From assembly GCF_021728295.1 (NCBI RefSeq), contig NZ_JAKJXE010000007.1, forward strand, positions 1-64,000: a stretch of DNA of 64,000 nt, read 5' to 3'. The notes under the pieces are model-generated. The model saw only the letters and a program-made list of their open reading frames with translations. It was not told the DNA's origin and made no database searches. How positions within the stretch are numbered: position 1 is the stretch's first letter; the number at the start of each line of letters is the position of its first letter. Source of the DNA: Pseudomonas petrae (GTDB taxonomy: Bacteria > Pseudomonadota > Gammaproteobacteria > Pseudomonadales > Pseudomonadaceae). Shown here in pieces: positions 27,743 through 35,662 of the stretch. A program made the position numbers and the translations under genes.

Positions 27743-29110
27743 TTATTCGAACAACGCGTCCAGCGCTTGATCGAGGCGAGTCACGCCAATCACTGTCAGA
27801 CCCGGCGGCGACTCTTTCGGGGCGTTGCCCTTGGGCACGATGGCGCGTTTGAAGCCGTGCTTGGCCGCTTCCTTGAGTCGCTCCTGACCACTGGGCACGG
27901 GGCGCACTTCGCCCGACAAGCCCACCTCGCCGAAAACCAGCAAGTCGCCCGGTAACGCACGGTTGCGCAGGCTGGACATCACAGCGGCCATCAAGGCCAG
28001 GTCGGAAGCGGTTTCCAGCACTTTCACCCCGCCCACGACGTTGAGAAACACATCCTGGTCATGGGTGGGAATGCCGCCGTGGCGGTGCAGTACGGCCAGC
28101 AGCATGGCCAGCCGGTTTTGATCCAGTCCCAACGTAACGCGCCGCGGATTGGAGAGGTGGCTGTCATCGACCAGTGCCTGCACCTCGACCAGCATCGGCC
28201 GCGTGCCCTCCCATGTCGCCATGACCACGCTGCCTGCGACTTCTTCCTGCGCTCGTGTGAGAAAGATCGCCGAAGGGTTCGAGACTTCTTTCAGCCCCTT
28301 GTCGGTCATGCCGAAGACGCCCAGTTCGTTTACAGCACCGAAGCGGTTTTTAACTGCGCGCAACAAACGCAGGCGGCCATCGGACTCGCCCTCGAAATAC
28401 AACACGGTGTCGACCATGTGCTCCAGGACGCGAGGCCCGGCCAGCGCGCCTTCTTTGGTGACATGCCCGACGAGAAAGATCGCCGTGCCGCTCTGCTTGG
28501 CGTAACGCACCAACAACGCGGCGCTCTCGCGAACCTGGGATACGCCGCCGGGCGCTGACTGCAGCTGTTCGGTGAAGATGGTCTGGATCGAGTCGATTAC
28601 CATGACCTTCGGCTGCTCGATGCGCGCCGTGGCAATGATCGTTTCAATGCAGGTCTCGGTCATGACCCGCAGTTTGTCCTGGGGCAAGCCAAGCCGACGG
28701 GCACGCATCGCGACCTGCTGCTGCGACTCTTCGCCGGTGACGTACAGCGCGGGCATGCGCTCGGCGATGGCGCAGAGGGTCTGCAACAGAATGGTTGACT
28801 TGCCGATGCCGGGGTCGCCGCCGATCAGCACCACGGAACCATCCACCAGACCGCCGCCCAGCACGCGATCGAGTTCGGTTGAATTGGTGGAAAAACGCGG
28901 GATTTCTTCGACGCTGACTTCCGCCAGGGTTTTGATCTGTGCCTGTTGGCCGGTCCAGCCGGAACGACCGCTGGGCGCAGCCGCCGTGCTGTTGTCGATG
29001 ACGGTTTCAACGAGGGTATTCCAGGCGCCGCATTCGCTGCACTGGCCCGCCCATTTGGGAAACGTCGACCCGCACTCGGTGCAGCCGTACATGCGTTTGG
29101 CCTTGGCCAT
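27743..29110 (-). CDS. radA: DNA repair protein RadA
   Basis: The start is the ATG at 29110 (455 residues). Domains in order are an N-terminal C4 zinc finger (CTECGSTFPKWAGQCSECG), a RecA-like ATPase with Walker A GGDPGIGKST and the RadA-specific KNRFG motif, and a C-terminal Lon-protease-like domain that lacks proteolysis in this family. RadA acts in branch migration and processing of recombination intermediates. It converges on mapZ and is divergent from mscL across about 200 bp. Nothing unusual is seen. Confidence 0.97.
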   Translation of the reverse strand: MAKAKRMYGCTECGSTFPKWAGQCSECGAWNTLVETVIDNSTAAAPSGRSGWTGQQAQIKTLAEVSVEEIPRFSTNSTELDRVLGGGLVDGSVVLIGGDPGIGKSTILLQTLCAIAERMPALYVTGEESQQQVAMRARRLGLPQDKLRVMTETCIETIIATARIEQPKVMVIDSIQTIFTEQLQSAPGGVSQVRESAALLVRYAKQSGTAIFLVGHVTKEGALAGPRVLEHMVDTVLYFEGESDGRLRLLRAVKNRFGAVNELGVFGMTDKGLKEVSNPSAIFLTRAQEEVAGSVVMATWEGTRPMLVEVQALVDDSHLSNPRRVTLGLDQNRLAMLLAVLHRHGGIPTHDQDVFLNVVGGVKVLETASDLALMAAVMSSLRNRALPGDLLVFGEVGLSGEVRPVPSGQERLKEAAKHGFKRAIVPKGNAPKESPPGLTVIGVTRLDQALDALFE

Positions 29111-29210
29111 GAGACCCCCGATGTAAAAAGGGGGCAATCATACCCGATGCGTCAAACCGCGGGCGCAGCGCTAACGAGCATGCATGCTTTTGGAGGATTA
29201 AATAAAACTT

Positions 29211-29227
29211 ACCGGGACGTACCCGGT
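29211..29227. other. short palindromic stem in the radA-mscL divergent region
   Basis: ACCGGG (29211-29216), loop ACGTA and CCCGGT (29222-29227) form a 6-bp perfect stem about 80 bp upstream of mscL and 100 bp upstream of radA. It could be an operator or chance. Confidence 0.25.
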
Positions 29228-29308
29228 CGATTGCATGGATTAAGCGAGATGCAGGTAGCTGACTTACACTGCATTTACCACTCTCATCTGTAACAAAGGA
29301 ATACACCC

Positions 29309-29758
29309 ATGAGCGTACTAAGCGAGTTCAAAGCCTTTGCCGTAAAAGGAAACGTCGTCGACATGGCCGTCGGTATCATCATCGGCGCGGCATTCGGCAA
29401 GATCGTTTCGTCGTTCGTCGGCGATGTAATCATGCCGCCCCTCGGGTTGCTGATCGGCGGCGTGGACTTCAGTGATCTGGCTATCATGCTGCGGCCCGCC
29501 GAAGGGAACGCCCCTGCTGTGATGCTGGCTTACGGCAAGTTCATCCAGACCGTAATCGACTTCATCATCGTGGCCTTCGCCATCTTCATGGGCGTCAAGG
29601 CGATCAACCGTCTTAAACGCGAAGAGGCCAAAGCACCAACCCTGCCGCCAACGCCGACCAAAGAAGAGCTGCTGCTGGGCGAGATCCGCGATTTGCTGAA
29701 AGAGCAGAACAACAAACCGGCTGCGCCATTGCCGGTGACGCCTGACCGGTTCGTTTAA
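29309..29758 (+). CDS. mscL: large-conductance mechanosensitive channel MscL
   Basis: The 149-residue protein has the two MscL membrane helices ([20 protein letters not shown] at about 17-36, and [20 protein letters not shown] at about 77-96) and the N-terminal amphipathic [10 protein letters not shown]. The C-terminal helical bundle carries a Pro-rich linker, [13 protein letters not shown], which makes it a little longer than E. coli MscL (136). It forms a homopentameric pore opened by membrane tension during hypo-osmotic shock. AAAGGA lies upstream of the ATG. A REP cluster follows its stop codon. Confidence 0.97.
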   Translation: MSVLSEFKAFAVKGNVVDMAVGIIIGAAFGKIVSSFVGDVIMPPLGLLIGGVDFSDLAIMLRPAEGNAPAVMLAYGKFIQTVIDFIIVAFAIFMGVKAINRLKREEAKAPTLPPTPTKEELLLGEIRDLLKEQNNKPAAPLPVTPDRFV

Positions 29759-29768
29759 GGACACTGAC

Positions 29769-29894
29769 TGTAGGAGCGGCCACAACCTGTTGCGGCCAGA
29801 AAATTTGTAGAAGCGCGCTTGCCCGGGAACAGGGTGTGTCAGACAAGGCAGATGTCACTGACAGATCGCATTCGCGGGCAAACGCGCTTCTACA
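29769..29894. repeat. composite REP cluster between mscL and fpr
   Basis: A half-unit TGTAGGAGCGGCCACAACC with its own small hairpin (GGCCACAACCTGTTGCGGCC) precedes a diverged REP pair: left arm TGTAGAAGCGCGCTTGCCCG at 29806-29825 (then GGA) and right arm TTCGCGGGCAAACGCGCTTC ending in TACA at 29894. The matching G-to-A changes in both arms (GAAGCGCG and CGCGCTTC) preserve base pairing. Confidence 0.82.
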
Positions 29895-29926
29895 GTGATT
29901 TTGCGGTGTCTCCAGCGGGATCCGAC

Positions 29927-30703
29927 CTACCAATAATTCTCCACCGCAATCTGACCCGGCTTGCGCGTCAATGCCAGGCGCATGTCTCGGGTTTTCAGGA
30001 CCGCGCGGGTGTCTTCGATCATCTGCGGATTGCCGCAGATCATCACCCGTGAGTGCTCGGGTGTCAGCGCGACGCCGGCCGCCTTCTCCAACTCACCGTT
30101 CTCGATCAGCGTGGTAATCCGTCCGTTGAGCGCCCCGGGATGAGGCTCCCGCGTCACCGTCGGGATGAACATGAACTTGTGCGCGTACTCGGCCAGGTAT
30201 TCGCGCTGGGTCAGCTCGGCAAGGAGCTGCTGGTAGGCCAGCTCCCGGGACTCGCGGACGCTGTACACAAGAATGATGCGCTCGAATTTTTCCCAGACCT
30301 CGAAGTCCTGCAGAATCGACAGGAACGGCGCAACACCAGTGCCTGTGGACAACATCCAGAGGTCGCGACCGTCCGTGAAACGATCAAGGGTCAGGTAGCC
30401 CACCGCCTGTTTTTCCACCATCAGCGTGTCGCCCTGACGAAGCCGGCTCAGCTCGCTGGTGAATTCGCCGTTGGGTACCACGATAGAGAAGAATTCGAGG
30501 AATTCATCGAAGGGCGAGGACACCACCGAATACGCCCGCCATACGGTCGTGCCATCGGGTTTGGTCACGCCCAGACGTGCGAATTGTCCCGCCGTGAATC
30601 GGAAACCGGGATCGCGGGTGGTGCGAAAGGTAAAGAGACTGGGAGTCAGCGGCGTAACGTCCAACAGTGTTTGCCGGGTGAATTTCTCTGCACTGGCCGT
30701 CAT
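29927..30703 (-). CDS. fpr: ferredoxin/flavodoxin--NADP+ reductase
   Basis: The 258-residue FAD enzyme of the bacterial Fpr type has the FAD block RAYSVVSSP, the NADP/ribose block STGTGVAPFLSILQD, VMICGNPQM and the C-terminal VENYW expected of subclass I reductases. It shuttles electrons between NADPH and ferredoxin or flavodoxin and supports oxidative-stress and iron-sulfur repair functions. In P. putida the gene is activated by FinR, a LysR regulator; no such gene is beside it here. It converges on mscL with a REP cluster in between. Confidence 0.95.
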   Translation of the reverse strand: MTASAEKFTRQTLLDVTPLTPSLFTFRTTRDPGFRFTAGQFARLGVTKPDGTTVWRAYSVVSSPFDEFLEFFSIVVPNGEFTSELSRLRQGDTLMVEKQAVGYLTLDRFTDGRDLWMLSTGTGVAPFLSILQDFEVWEKFERIILVYSVRESRELAYQQLLAELTQREYLAEYAHKFMFIPTVTREPHPGALNGRITTLIENGELEKAAGVALTPEHSRVMICGNPQMIEDTRAVLKTRDMRLALTRKPGQIAVENYW

Positions 30704-31021
30704 GGGGCGCTCCTGGCTCCTGTCTCACAAAAAGGGTGATCAGTGTCCCGCAAACCCGCCGCGATAAACACCGTCGGTTTGTAGTGATATCCGCAACGGC
30801 CCGGGCAATTTTTAGAGTATTTCGCTATCGGCGTTATCGCCAAGTGGTTCATGTGGCGACGCTAAACCCTCTTAACCTGTTGATTATAATGGCAATTAAA
30901 AAAAATGTTGGCGGCTCATCGGGTGCTACTTCGGCGCGCTTACCAAGCACGCTCCATTCGAGGCCGTGATTGTTTCCTAGACTTCGATCAGGACGATCAA
31001 GACTGAGCACGGAGGCACACG
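30704..31021. other. 318-bp divergent region between fpr and the LuxR-type gene
   Basis: No gene is seen. A TATAAT hexamer at 30885-30890 (in TTGATTATAATGG) is the best -10 candidate for plus-strand transcription, with no clear -35 partner. The stretch 30885-30910 is AT-rich. The LuxR-type gene has GGAGG eight bases before its ATG. Confidence 0.4.
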
Positions 31022-31270
31022 ATGGAAACTCGAAAGCTGGGGGAAGACTGCACGGCGAGCGCGGAGACGCTGACCTACAAGGGCCTGACGATCAGAGAGG
31101 TGGAGGTATTGAAGTGGTCCGCTACTGGCAAGACAGCGGCAGAGGTCGCGTTGATTCTTGATGTCACAGCGCGCACCGTTAATTTCCACGTGGGCAAAGC
31201 CATCCAGAAGATCGGCGCCTGCAATAAGATGTCGGCAGTGGTCCAGGCAACGAAAGACGGGGTGATCTAG
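31022..31270 (+). CDS. DNA-binding-only LuxR-family regulator (LuxR solo)
   Basis: The 82-residue protein consists almost entirely of a LuxR/GerE helix-turn-helix: GLTIREVEVLKWSATGKTAA, then EVALILDVTARTVNFHVGKA and IQKIGACNKMSAVV. The sequence style (VNFHV, AIQKxGACNK) resembles the C-terminal domain of acyl-homoserine-lactone receptors such as LasR or PhzR rather than two-component NarL types. No autoinducer or receiver domain precedes it: only about 20 residues come before the HTH. GGAGG supports the ATG at 31022. It stands alone 119 bp before rlmG. Targets and partners are unknown; it may dimerise with, or interfere with, a full-length LuxR protein. Confidence 0.85.
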   Translation: METRKLGEDCTASAETLTYKGLTIREVEVLKWSATGKTAAEVALILDVTARTVNFHVGKAIQKIGACNKMSAVVQATKDGVI

Positions 31271-31389
31271 GCACAAGGCGAAGCAGGGGTGAAAAGCCCG
31301 GTGCGCGCGGGCAAAAAACACGTAAAATCCCCGGCTTCGCGAATCTGGACACGCCGGTCGCGCCATCCACGACTGGAACTGCTCCGCCC

Positions 31390-32514
31390 ATGCCCCTGCT
31401 TACCACCCCGTTTGCCCAGCTCGACCTGATCCGCCAGCCGGAACAGTCGGATGAGCCCTTGCAGGCCTTCGATGCCGCCGACGAGTATCTGCTCAACCAC
31501 GTCGCTGAACAGGGGGTGACGCTGCAAACGCGGGTGCTGGTGCTCAACGACAGCTTCGGCGCGCTCGCAACCAGCCTCGCGCCCCATGCGACAGTGGTCA
31601 GCAGCACGGATTCGTACCTCGGCGCTCAGGCTCTGGAAAAGAACCTGGTGCGCAACGGCCTGACCTATGACGCGGTGCCGGTGATCCCGGCGAGTGCGTC
31701 GTTGACCGGCCACTTCGACTGGGTGCTGATTCGCGTGCCGAAGACCCTGGCCTTGCTGGAAGAACAGCTGATCCGTTTGCAGGGCCAACTGGCCCCGAAC
31801 GCCAGAGTCGTCGCTGCCGGGATGATCAAGCACCTGCCCCGCTCGGCTGGCGAGCTGATGGAAGAATACATCGGCCCCGTGCAGGCATCGCTCGCAGTAA
31901 AAAAAGCGCGGCTGCTGCTCTGTACCCCTGAAGCCAAAACCGTTCAGCCCTCGCCCTACCCCACCCGTTACACGCTGGACGAGCCAAAAATCGAGTTGAT
32001 CAACCACGCCAACGTGTTCTGCCGCGACGGTCTGGACATCGGCACCCGGGCCTTCCTGCCGTACTTGCCCAAGGGCCTGGGCTCGGCGCGGGTCGCAGAT
32101 CTGGGTTGCGGCAATGGCGTGCTCGCCATCACCAGCGCGCTGGACAATCCCGACGCGCATTACACGCTGGTGGACGAGTCGTTCATGGCGGTGCAGTCGG
32201 CGCAGGAGAACTGGAGACTGGCGCTCGGCGAGCGTCCTGCGATGATTCACGCAGGCGACGGGCTGGCAGCGCAGGACCCCGATTCGCTGGACGTCGTCCT
32301 GTGCAATCCGCCGTTTCACCAGCAGCAAGTGGTCGGCGATTTCCTCGCCTGGCGGATGTTCCAGCAGGCGCGCTCGGCCCTGGTCACCGGCGGCGCGCTG
32401 TACATCGTCGGCAACCGTCATCTGGGCTATCACAGCAAATTGGCGCGGCTGTTCAGAGGGGTGGAGCAGGTGGCTGCGACGCCGAAGTTCGTGATTCTCA
32501 AGGCGCGTAAATAG
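31390..32514 (+). CDS. rlmG: 23S rRNA (guanine1835-N2)-methyltransferase RlmG
   Basis: The 374-residue protein pairs an N-terminal inactive methyltransferase-like domain with a C-terminal SAM-dependent domain, as in RlmG and RsmC. The catalytic half shows DLGCGNGVLAI (SAM site, about residues 238-248) and LCNPPFHQ (the NPPF/Y motif of N2-guanine methylation). The length and the NHANVFCRDGLDIGTRAFLP segment fit RlmG (about 378 residues) better than RsmC (about 343). It methylates G1835 of 23S rRNA. A strong terminator follows. Confidence 0.87.
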   Translation: MPLLTTPFAQLDLIRQPEQSDEPLQAFDAADEYLLNHVAEQGVTLQTRVLVLNDSFGALATSLAPHATVVSSTDSYLGAQALEKNLVRNGLTYDAVPVIPASASLTGHFDWVLIRVPKTLALLEEQLIRLQGQLAPNARVVAAGMIKHLPRSAGELMEEYIGPVQASLAVKKARLLLCTPEAKTVQPSPYPTRYTLDEPKIELINHANVFCRDGLDIGTRAFLPYLPKGLGSARVADLGCGNGVLAITSALDNPDAHYTLVDESFMAVQSAQENWRLALGERPAMIHAGDGLAAQDPDSLDVVLCNPPFHQQQVVGDFLAWRMFQQARSALVTGGALYIVGNRHLGYHSKLARLFRGVEQVAATPKFVILKARK

Positions 32515-32554
32515 CGCTCGTCGCGCTCCCTGTGCGGCCTCCAGATGTGAGGCC

Positions 32555-32583
32555 CAAAAAAACCCGCCGAAGCGGGTTTTTTA
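32555..32583. terminator. bidirectional intrinsic terminator
   Basis: AAAAAAACCCGC, loop CGAA and GCGGGTTTTTT lie between the convergent rlmG and cio operon, so the hairpin can end both transcripts. Confidence 0.92.
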
Positions 32584-32598
32584 TCGAGCGCGAATCAC

Positions 32599-32817
32599 TC
32601 AGTGCGACTTCATGCCTGCCGCTGTCATGAACATGCGCAGCAGCATGGCGACGACGAACAGCGCCAGCACGCTGCCGGTCCAGATGATCAACAGCCAGCC
32701 GATGCGTTGCCACAATGGTTTGCCCTTCGCTGGATCAACCTCGCGTTCAAGATCGTTGCGAGCCTGTTGCGGATCCTGGTTCCGGGTCTCGTATTGAACA
32801 GATTCTTTAACCGACAT
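32599..32817 (-). CDS. DUF2474 small membrane protein of the cytochrome bd (Cio) operon
   Basis: The 72-residue protein has a polar N terminus and one C-terminal membrane helix preceded by KPLWQRIGWLLIIW, the DUF2474 pattern. Genes of this family follow cioB in proteobacteria and are thought to play a part like CydX, a small subunit that stabilises bd oxidase. It is the third gene of the cioA-cioB operon, separated from cioB by 57 bp that contain a strong hairpin. Subunit function is inferred from position. Confidence 0.87.
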   Translation of the reverse strand: MSVKESVQYETRNQDPQQARNDLEREVDPAKGKPLWQRIGWLLIIWTGSVLALFVVAMLLRMFMTAAGMKSH

Positions 32818-32842
32818 CGCTAAACCCTCTTCTCCCGCAGTC

Positions 32843-32867
32843 AGGCCCCGGCGATAAACCGGGGCCT
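32843..32867 (-). other. intercistronic hairpin between cioB and the DUF2474 gene
   Basis: AGGCCCCGG (32843-32851), loop CGATAAA and CCGGGGCCT (32859-32867) make a perfect 9-bp GC-rich stem eight bases past the cioB stop codon. On the minus strand it is followed by the purine-rich GGGAGAAGAGGG ribosome site of the next gene, not a T-run, so it more likely shapes mRNA stability or partial read-through than full termination. Confidence 0.6.
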
Positions 32868-32874
32868 CTTTCTG

Positions 32875-33882
32875 CTAGTGATAGCCGTGTTCGTGGGTGA
32901 CTTTGCCGCGGAATACGTAATAGCTCCAGAACGTGTAACCCAGGATCAGCGGAATGATGAACAGCGTACCGATCAGCATGAAACCCTGACTCTGTGGCGG
33001 CGAGGCCGCGGCCCAGATGGACACTGCTGGCGGAATGATGTTCGGCCACAGGCTGATGCCCAACCCGCTGTAGCCGAGGAAGATCAGCACCAGCGTCAAC
33101 AGGAACGGCGCGTAGTTGGCGTTGCGCGCCACCGCTTTGAACAGGCCGTACATTGTCACCATGACCAGTGCCGGCACCGGCATGAACCACAACAGGTTTG
33201 GCAGGCTGAACCAGCGATCGGCGATGGCCTGATGCGCCAGTGGCGTCCACAGACTGACGATCGCCATCACCACCAATGTCGCGAGGGCCAAGGGTCGTGC
33301 CAGATCGTGCATGGCTTTCTGCAACGCCCCCTCGGTCTTCATGATCAGCCAGGTGCAGCCGAGCAAGGCGTACGCCACGATCAGCGCCAGACCGCAGAAG
33401 ACCGAGAACGGCGTCAGCCAGTCCAGCCCACCGCCGGCATAGGCACGATCGACCACAGGAATGCCGTCGATGTACGCGCCCAGTGCCACGCCCTGGAAGA
33501 ACGTCGCCACCAGCGAACCGCCGATGAACGCCTTGTCCCACAGGTGACGCTTGACGTCAGTGGCCTTGAAGCGGAACTCGAACGCCACGCCGCGGAAGAT
33601 CAGCCCGAACAGCATGAAGATCAACGGCAGGTACAGCGCTTCAAGCACGACCGAGTAGGCCAGCGGGAAGGCGCCGAACAAGCCGGCCCCGCCCAGCACC
33701 AGCCAGGTTTCGTTGCCATCCCAGACCGGCGCGACGGTGTTCATCATCACGTCGCGGTCGGTCTTGTCCTTCATGAACGGGAACAGTATCCCGATGCCCA
33801 GATCGAAGCCGTCCATGATGACGTACATCATGACGCCGAAGATGATGATCACGGCCCAGATCAGTGGAAGATCGATATCCAT
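32875..33882 (-). CDS. cioB: cytochrome bd-type (cyanide-insensitive) ubiquinol oxidase subunit II
   Basis: The 335-residue subunit has about nine membrane spans. Conserved pieces are the N-terminal DGFDLGIGILFPF, NGNETWLVLGGAGLFGAFP and GVAFEFRFK, all standard for CydB/CioB. It partners CioA in the cytoplasmic membrane to reduce O2 to water with ubiquinol, without pumping protons. It starts 3 bp after the cioA stop codon, so the two are translationally coupled. The short length and DUF2474 partner point to the Cio rather than the CydAB branch. Confidence 0.95.
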   Translation of the reverse strand: MDIDLPLIWAVIIIFGVMMYVIMDGFDLGIGILFPFMKDKTDRDVMMNTVAPVWDGNETWLVLGGAGLFGAFPLAYSVVLEALYLPLIFMLFGLIFRGVAFEFRFKATDVKRHLWDKAFIGGSLVATFFQGVALGAYIDGIPVVDRAYAGGGLDWLTPFSVFCGLALIVAYALLGCTWLIMKTEGALQKAMHDLARPLALATLVVMAIVSLWTPLAHQAIADRWFSLPNLLWFMPVPALVMVTMYGLFKAVARNANYAPFLLTLVLIFLGYSGLGISLWPNIIPPAVSIWAAASPPQSQGFMLIGTLFIIPLILGYTFWSYYVFRGKVTHEHGYH

Positions 33883-33885
33883 GGC

Positions 33886-35325
33886 TCAGTTCCCCTCAGT
33901 CAGACTGTCTTTGCGGTGGTCCGTGCTGCTTTCATCAGCAGCAGAGAGAGGACGCGCCGGGGTGCGTTTCTGCCCTGGTCCGCCGTGTGCCGGAGTGTCG
34001 CCTTCATGGGTTTTAGGCCCTTTGCGCACCAGACGCATCATGTAGCCGAAGCCCGTGCCAAACAGCAGGAAATACACCACCACGAACAACACCAGGGTAA
34101 TGCTCAACTGTTCAACGCTGTGCCGGGACACCGCATTCGCCGTGCGCATGATCCCGTAGACCACCCACGGCTGACGCCCGATTTCGGTGGTGAACCAGCC
34201 CGCCAGCATGGCGATCAGACCGGCCGGCCCCATGCACATGACCAGACGCAGGAACCAGCGGTTGGTGTACAGCCCGCCGCGCCAGCGCAGCCAGGCGCTC
34301 CACAGACCGACCGCGATCATCAGCATGCCCAGCATCACCATGACGCGGAACGACCAGAACACGATCAGCGAATTCGGACGGTCTTCCGGAGGGAAGGACT
34401 TCAGCGCCGGGATCTGCTTGTCCAGGCTGTGGGTCAGGATCAGGCTGCCCAGATACGGAATCTCGACCGCGTACTTGGTGCGCTCTTCTTTCATGTCCGG
34501 GATGCCGAACAGAATCAGCGGGGTCGGCTCGTCACCGACGTTTTCCCAGTGACCTTCGATGGCAGCGATCTTGGCCGGTTGGTGCTCAAGGGTGTTCAAG
34601 CCGTGAGCGTCGCCCACCACTGCCTGAATCGGCGCAACGATCAGCGCCATCCACATGGCCATGGACAGCATTCTGCGGATCGCCGGGTTGTCGCGGCCAC
34701 GCAGCAGATGCCAGGCCGCCGATGCGCCGACGAAAAACGCCGTGGCGACGAAGGCGGCAATCGCCATGTGCGTCAGACGGTACGGGAACGAGGGGTTGAA
34801 GATCACCGCGAACCAGTCCACCGGGATGATGCGGCCATCGACAATCTCGAAGCCCTGCGGGGTCTGCATCCAGCTATTGGAAGCCAGAATCCAGAAGGTT
34901 GAAATCAGTGTGCCGACTGCCACCATTGACGTGGCGAAGAAGTGCAGGCCGCGGCCGACGCGGTTCCATCCGAACAGCATGACGCCGAGGAAACCCGCTT
35001 CGAGAAAGAAGGCGGTGAGCACTTCATAGGCCAGCAACGGCCCGGTGACAGCGCCGGCGAAGTCGGAGAAGCGACTCCAGTTGGTGCCGAACTCGTACGC
35101 CATGACCAGACCCGAAACCACACCCATGCCGAAGTTGACGGCAAAGATCTTTGACCAGAAATGGTAGAGGTCGCGGTAGGTGTTGTCATGGGTTTTCAGC
35201 CACAAGCCTTCGAGCACCGCAAGGAAGCTCGCCAGACCAATGGTGATGGCAGGGAAAAGAATGTGAAACGAAACGGTGAATGCAAACTGGATTCGGGCGA
35301 GATCGAGCGCCTCTAAGCCGAACAT
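33886..35325 (-). CDS. cioA: cytochrome bd-type (cyanide-insensitive) ubiquinol oxidase subunit I
   Basis: The 479-residue subunit has the CydA core: an N-terminal ARIQFAFTVSFHILFPAITIG with the haem b595-ligand His, GVVSGLVMAYEFGTNW, the GRQPW motif in EIGRQPWVVYG, and a short Q-loop. A short Q-loop and the C-terminal Thr/Pro/Arg-rich tail are typical of CioA, the cyanide-insensitive oxidase of pseudomonads. In P. aeruginosa this operon is controlled by ANR and RoxSR. The 5' region here has an inverted repeat (35394-35435) and an imperfect ANR-like site (35493-35506). Confidence 0.95.
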   Translation of the reverse strand: MFGLEALDLARIQFAFTVSFHILFPAITIGLASFLAVLEGLWLKTHDNTYRDLYHFWSKIFAVNFGMGVVSGLVMAYEFGTNWSRFSDFAGAVTGPLLAYEVLTAFFLEAGFLGVMLFGWNRVGRGLHFFATSMVAVGTLISTFWILASNSWMQTPQGFEIVDGRIIPVDWFAVIFNPSFPYRLTHMAIAAFVATAFFVGASAAWHLLRGRDNPAIRRMLSMAMWMALIVAPIQAVVGDAHGLNTLEHQPAKIAAIEGHWENVGDEPTPLILFGIPDMKEERTKYAVEIPYLGSLILTHSLDKQIPALKSFPPEDRPNSLIVFWSFRVMVMLGMLMIAVGLWSAWLRWRGGLYTNRWFLRLVMCMGPAGLIAMLAGWFTTEIGRQPWVVYGIMRTANAVSRHSVEQLSITLVLFVVVYFLLFGTGFGYMMRLVRKGPKTHEGDTPAHGGPGQKRTPARPLSAADESSTDHRKDSLTEGN

Positions 35326-35662
35326 AGGTCTTCCTCTGTCAGGTGGAACTGGCTTCAGACTCGGGGCCTGCAGCGACTGCCCCCACGGGGTATTGAGTAC
35401 GAGGTGTGGCGTTTGTTCTCGTGGATTCGTACTCAGGTCGGCGACCGGGGAGATGCGTCAGGCGGCCAGTTCGACCAATACAGGCCAGAGCATTGATCCA
35501 GGTCAGCTGACAGTGAAAGAGTAGTCCCATTTCGGCACTTGCTCCGCGTGGTCTTTTGTCGCGTGGCGAGTTGACTCACCTTTCAGGGCGGCGCAGTCGG
35601 CGGCAAGCAGAACAGAGTGGGCTGATTCGCAGCGCAGCACTTACCACGTCTAAGTGGTGGTC
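35326..35662. other. 337-bp region upstream of cioA
   Basis: No gene is seen. It should contain the cio promoter. It holds a 9-bp inverted repeat at 35394-35435 and TTGATCCAGGTCAG at 35493-35506, which matches the first half of the ANR/FNR box (TTGAT-N4-ATCAA) exactly and the second half at three of five bases. The right end near 35650 carries a fragment resembling a REP tail (GGTCCTACAACG). Confidence 0.4.
35394..35435. promoter_or_regulatory. inverted repeat in the cioA upstream region
   Basis: TGAGTACGA (35394-35402) and TCGTACTCA (35427-35435) are perfect inverted copies separated by 24 bp, about 70-110 bp before the cioA start. The half-site spacing (33 bp start to start, about three helical turns) suits a dimeric regulator with DNA looping, or a leader hairpin if transcribed. 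Confidence 0.45.

Noticed and set aside
32878..34902. 674-residue plus-strand open frame opposite cioAB
   Set aside because: Antisense shadow of two membrane-protein genes with the same low-complexity composition; no recognisable motif.
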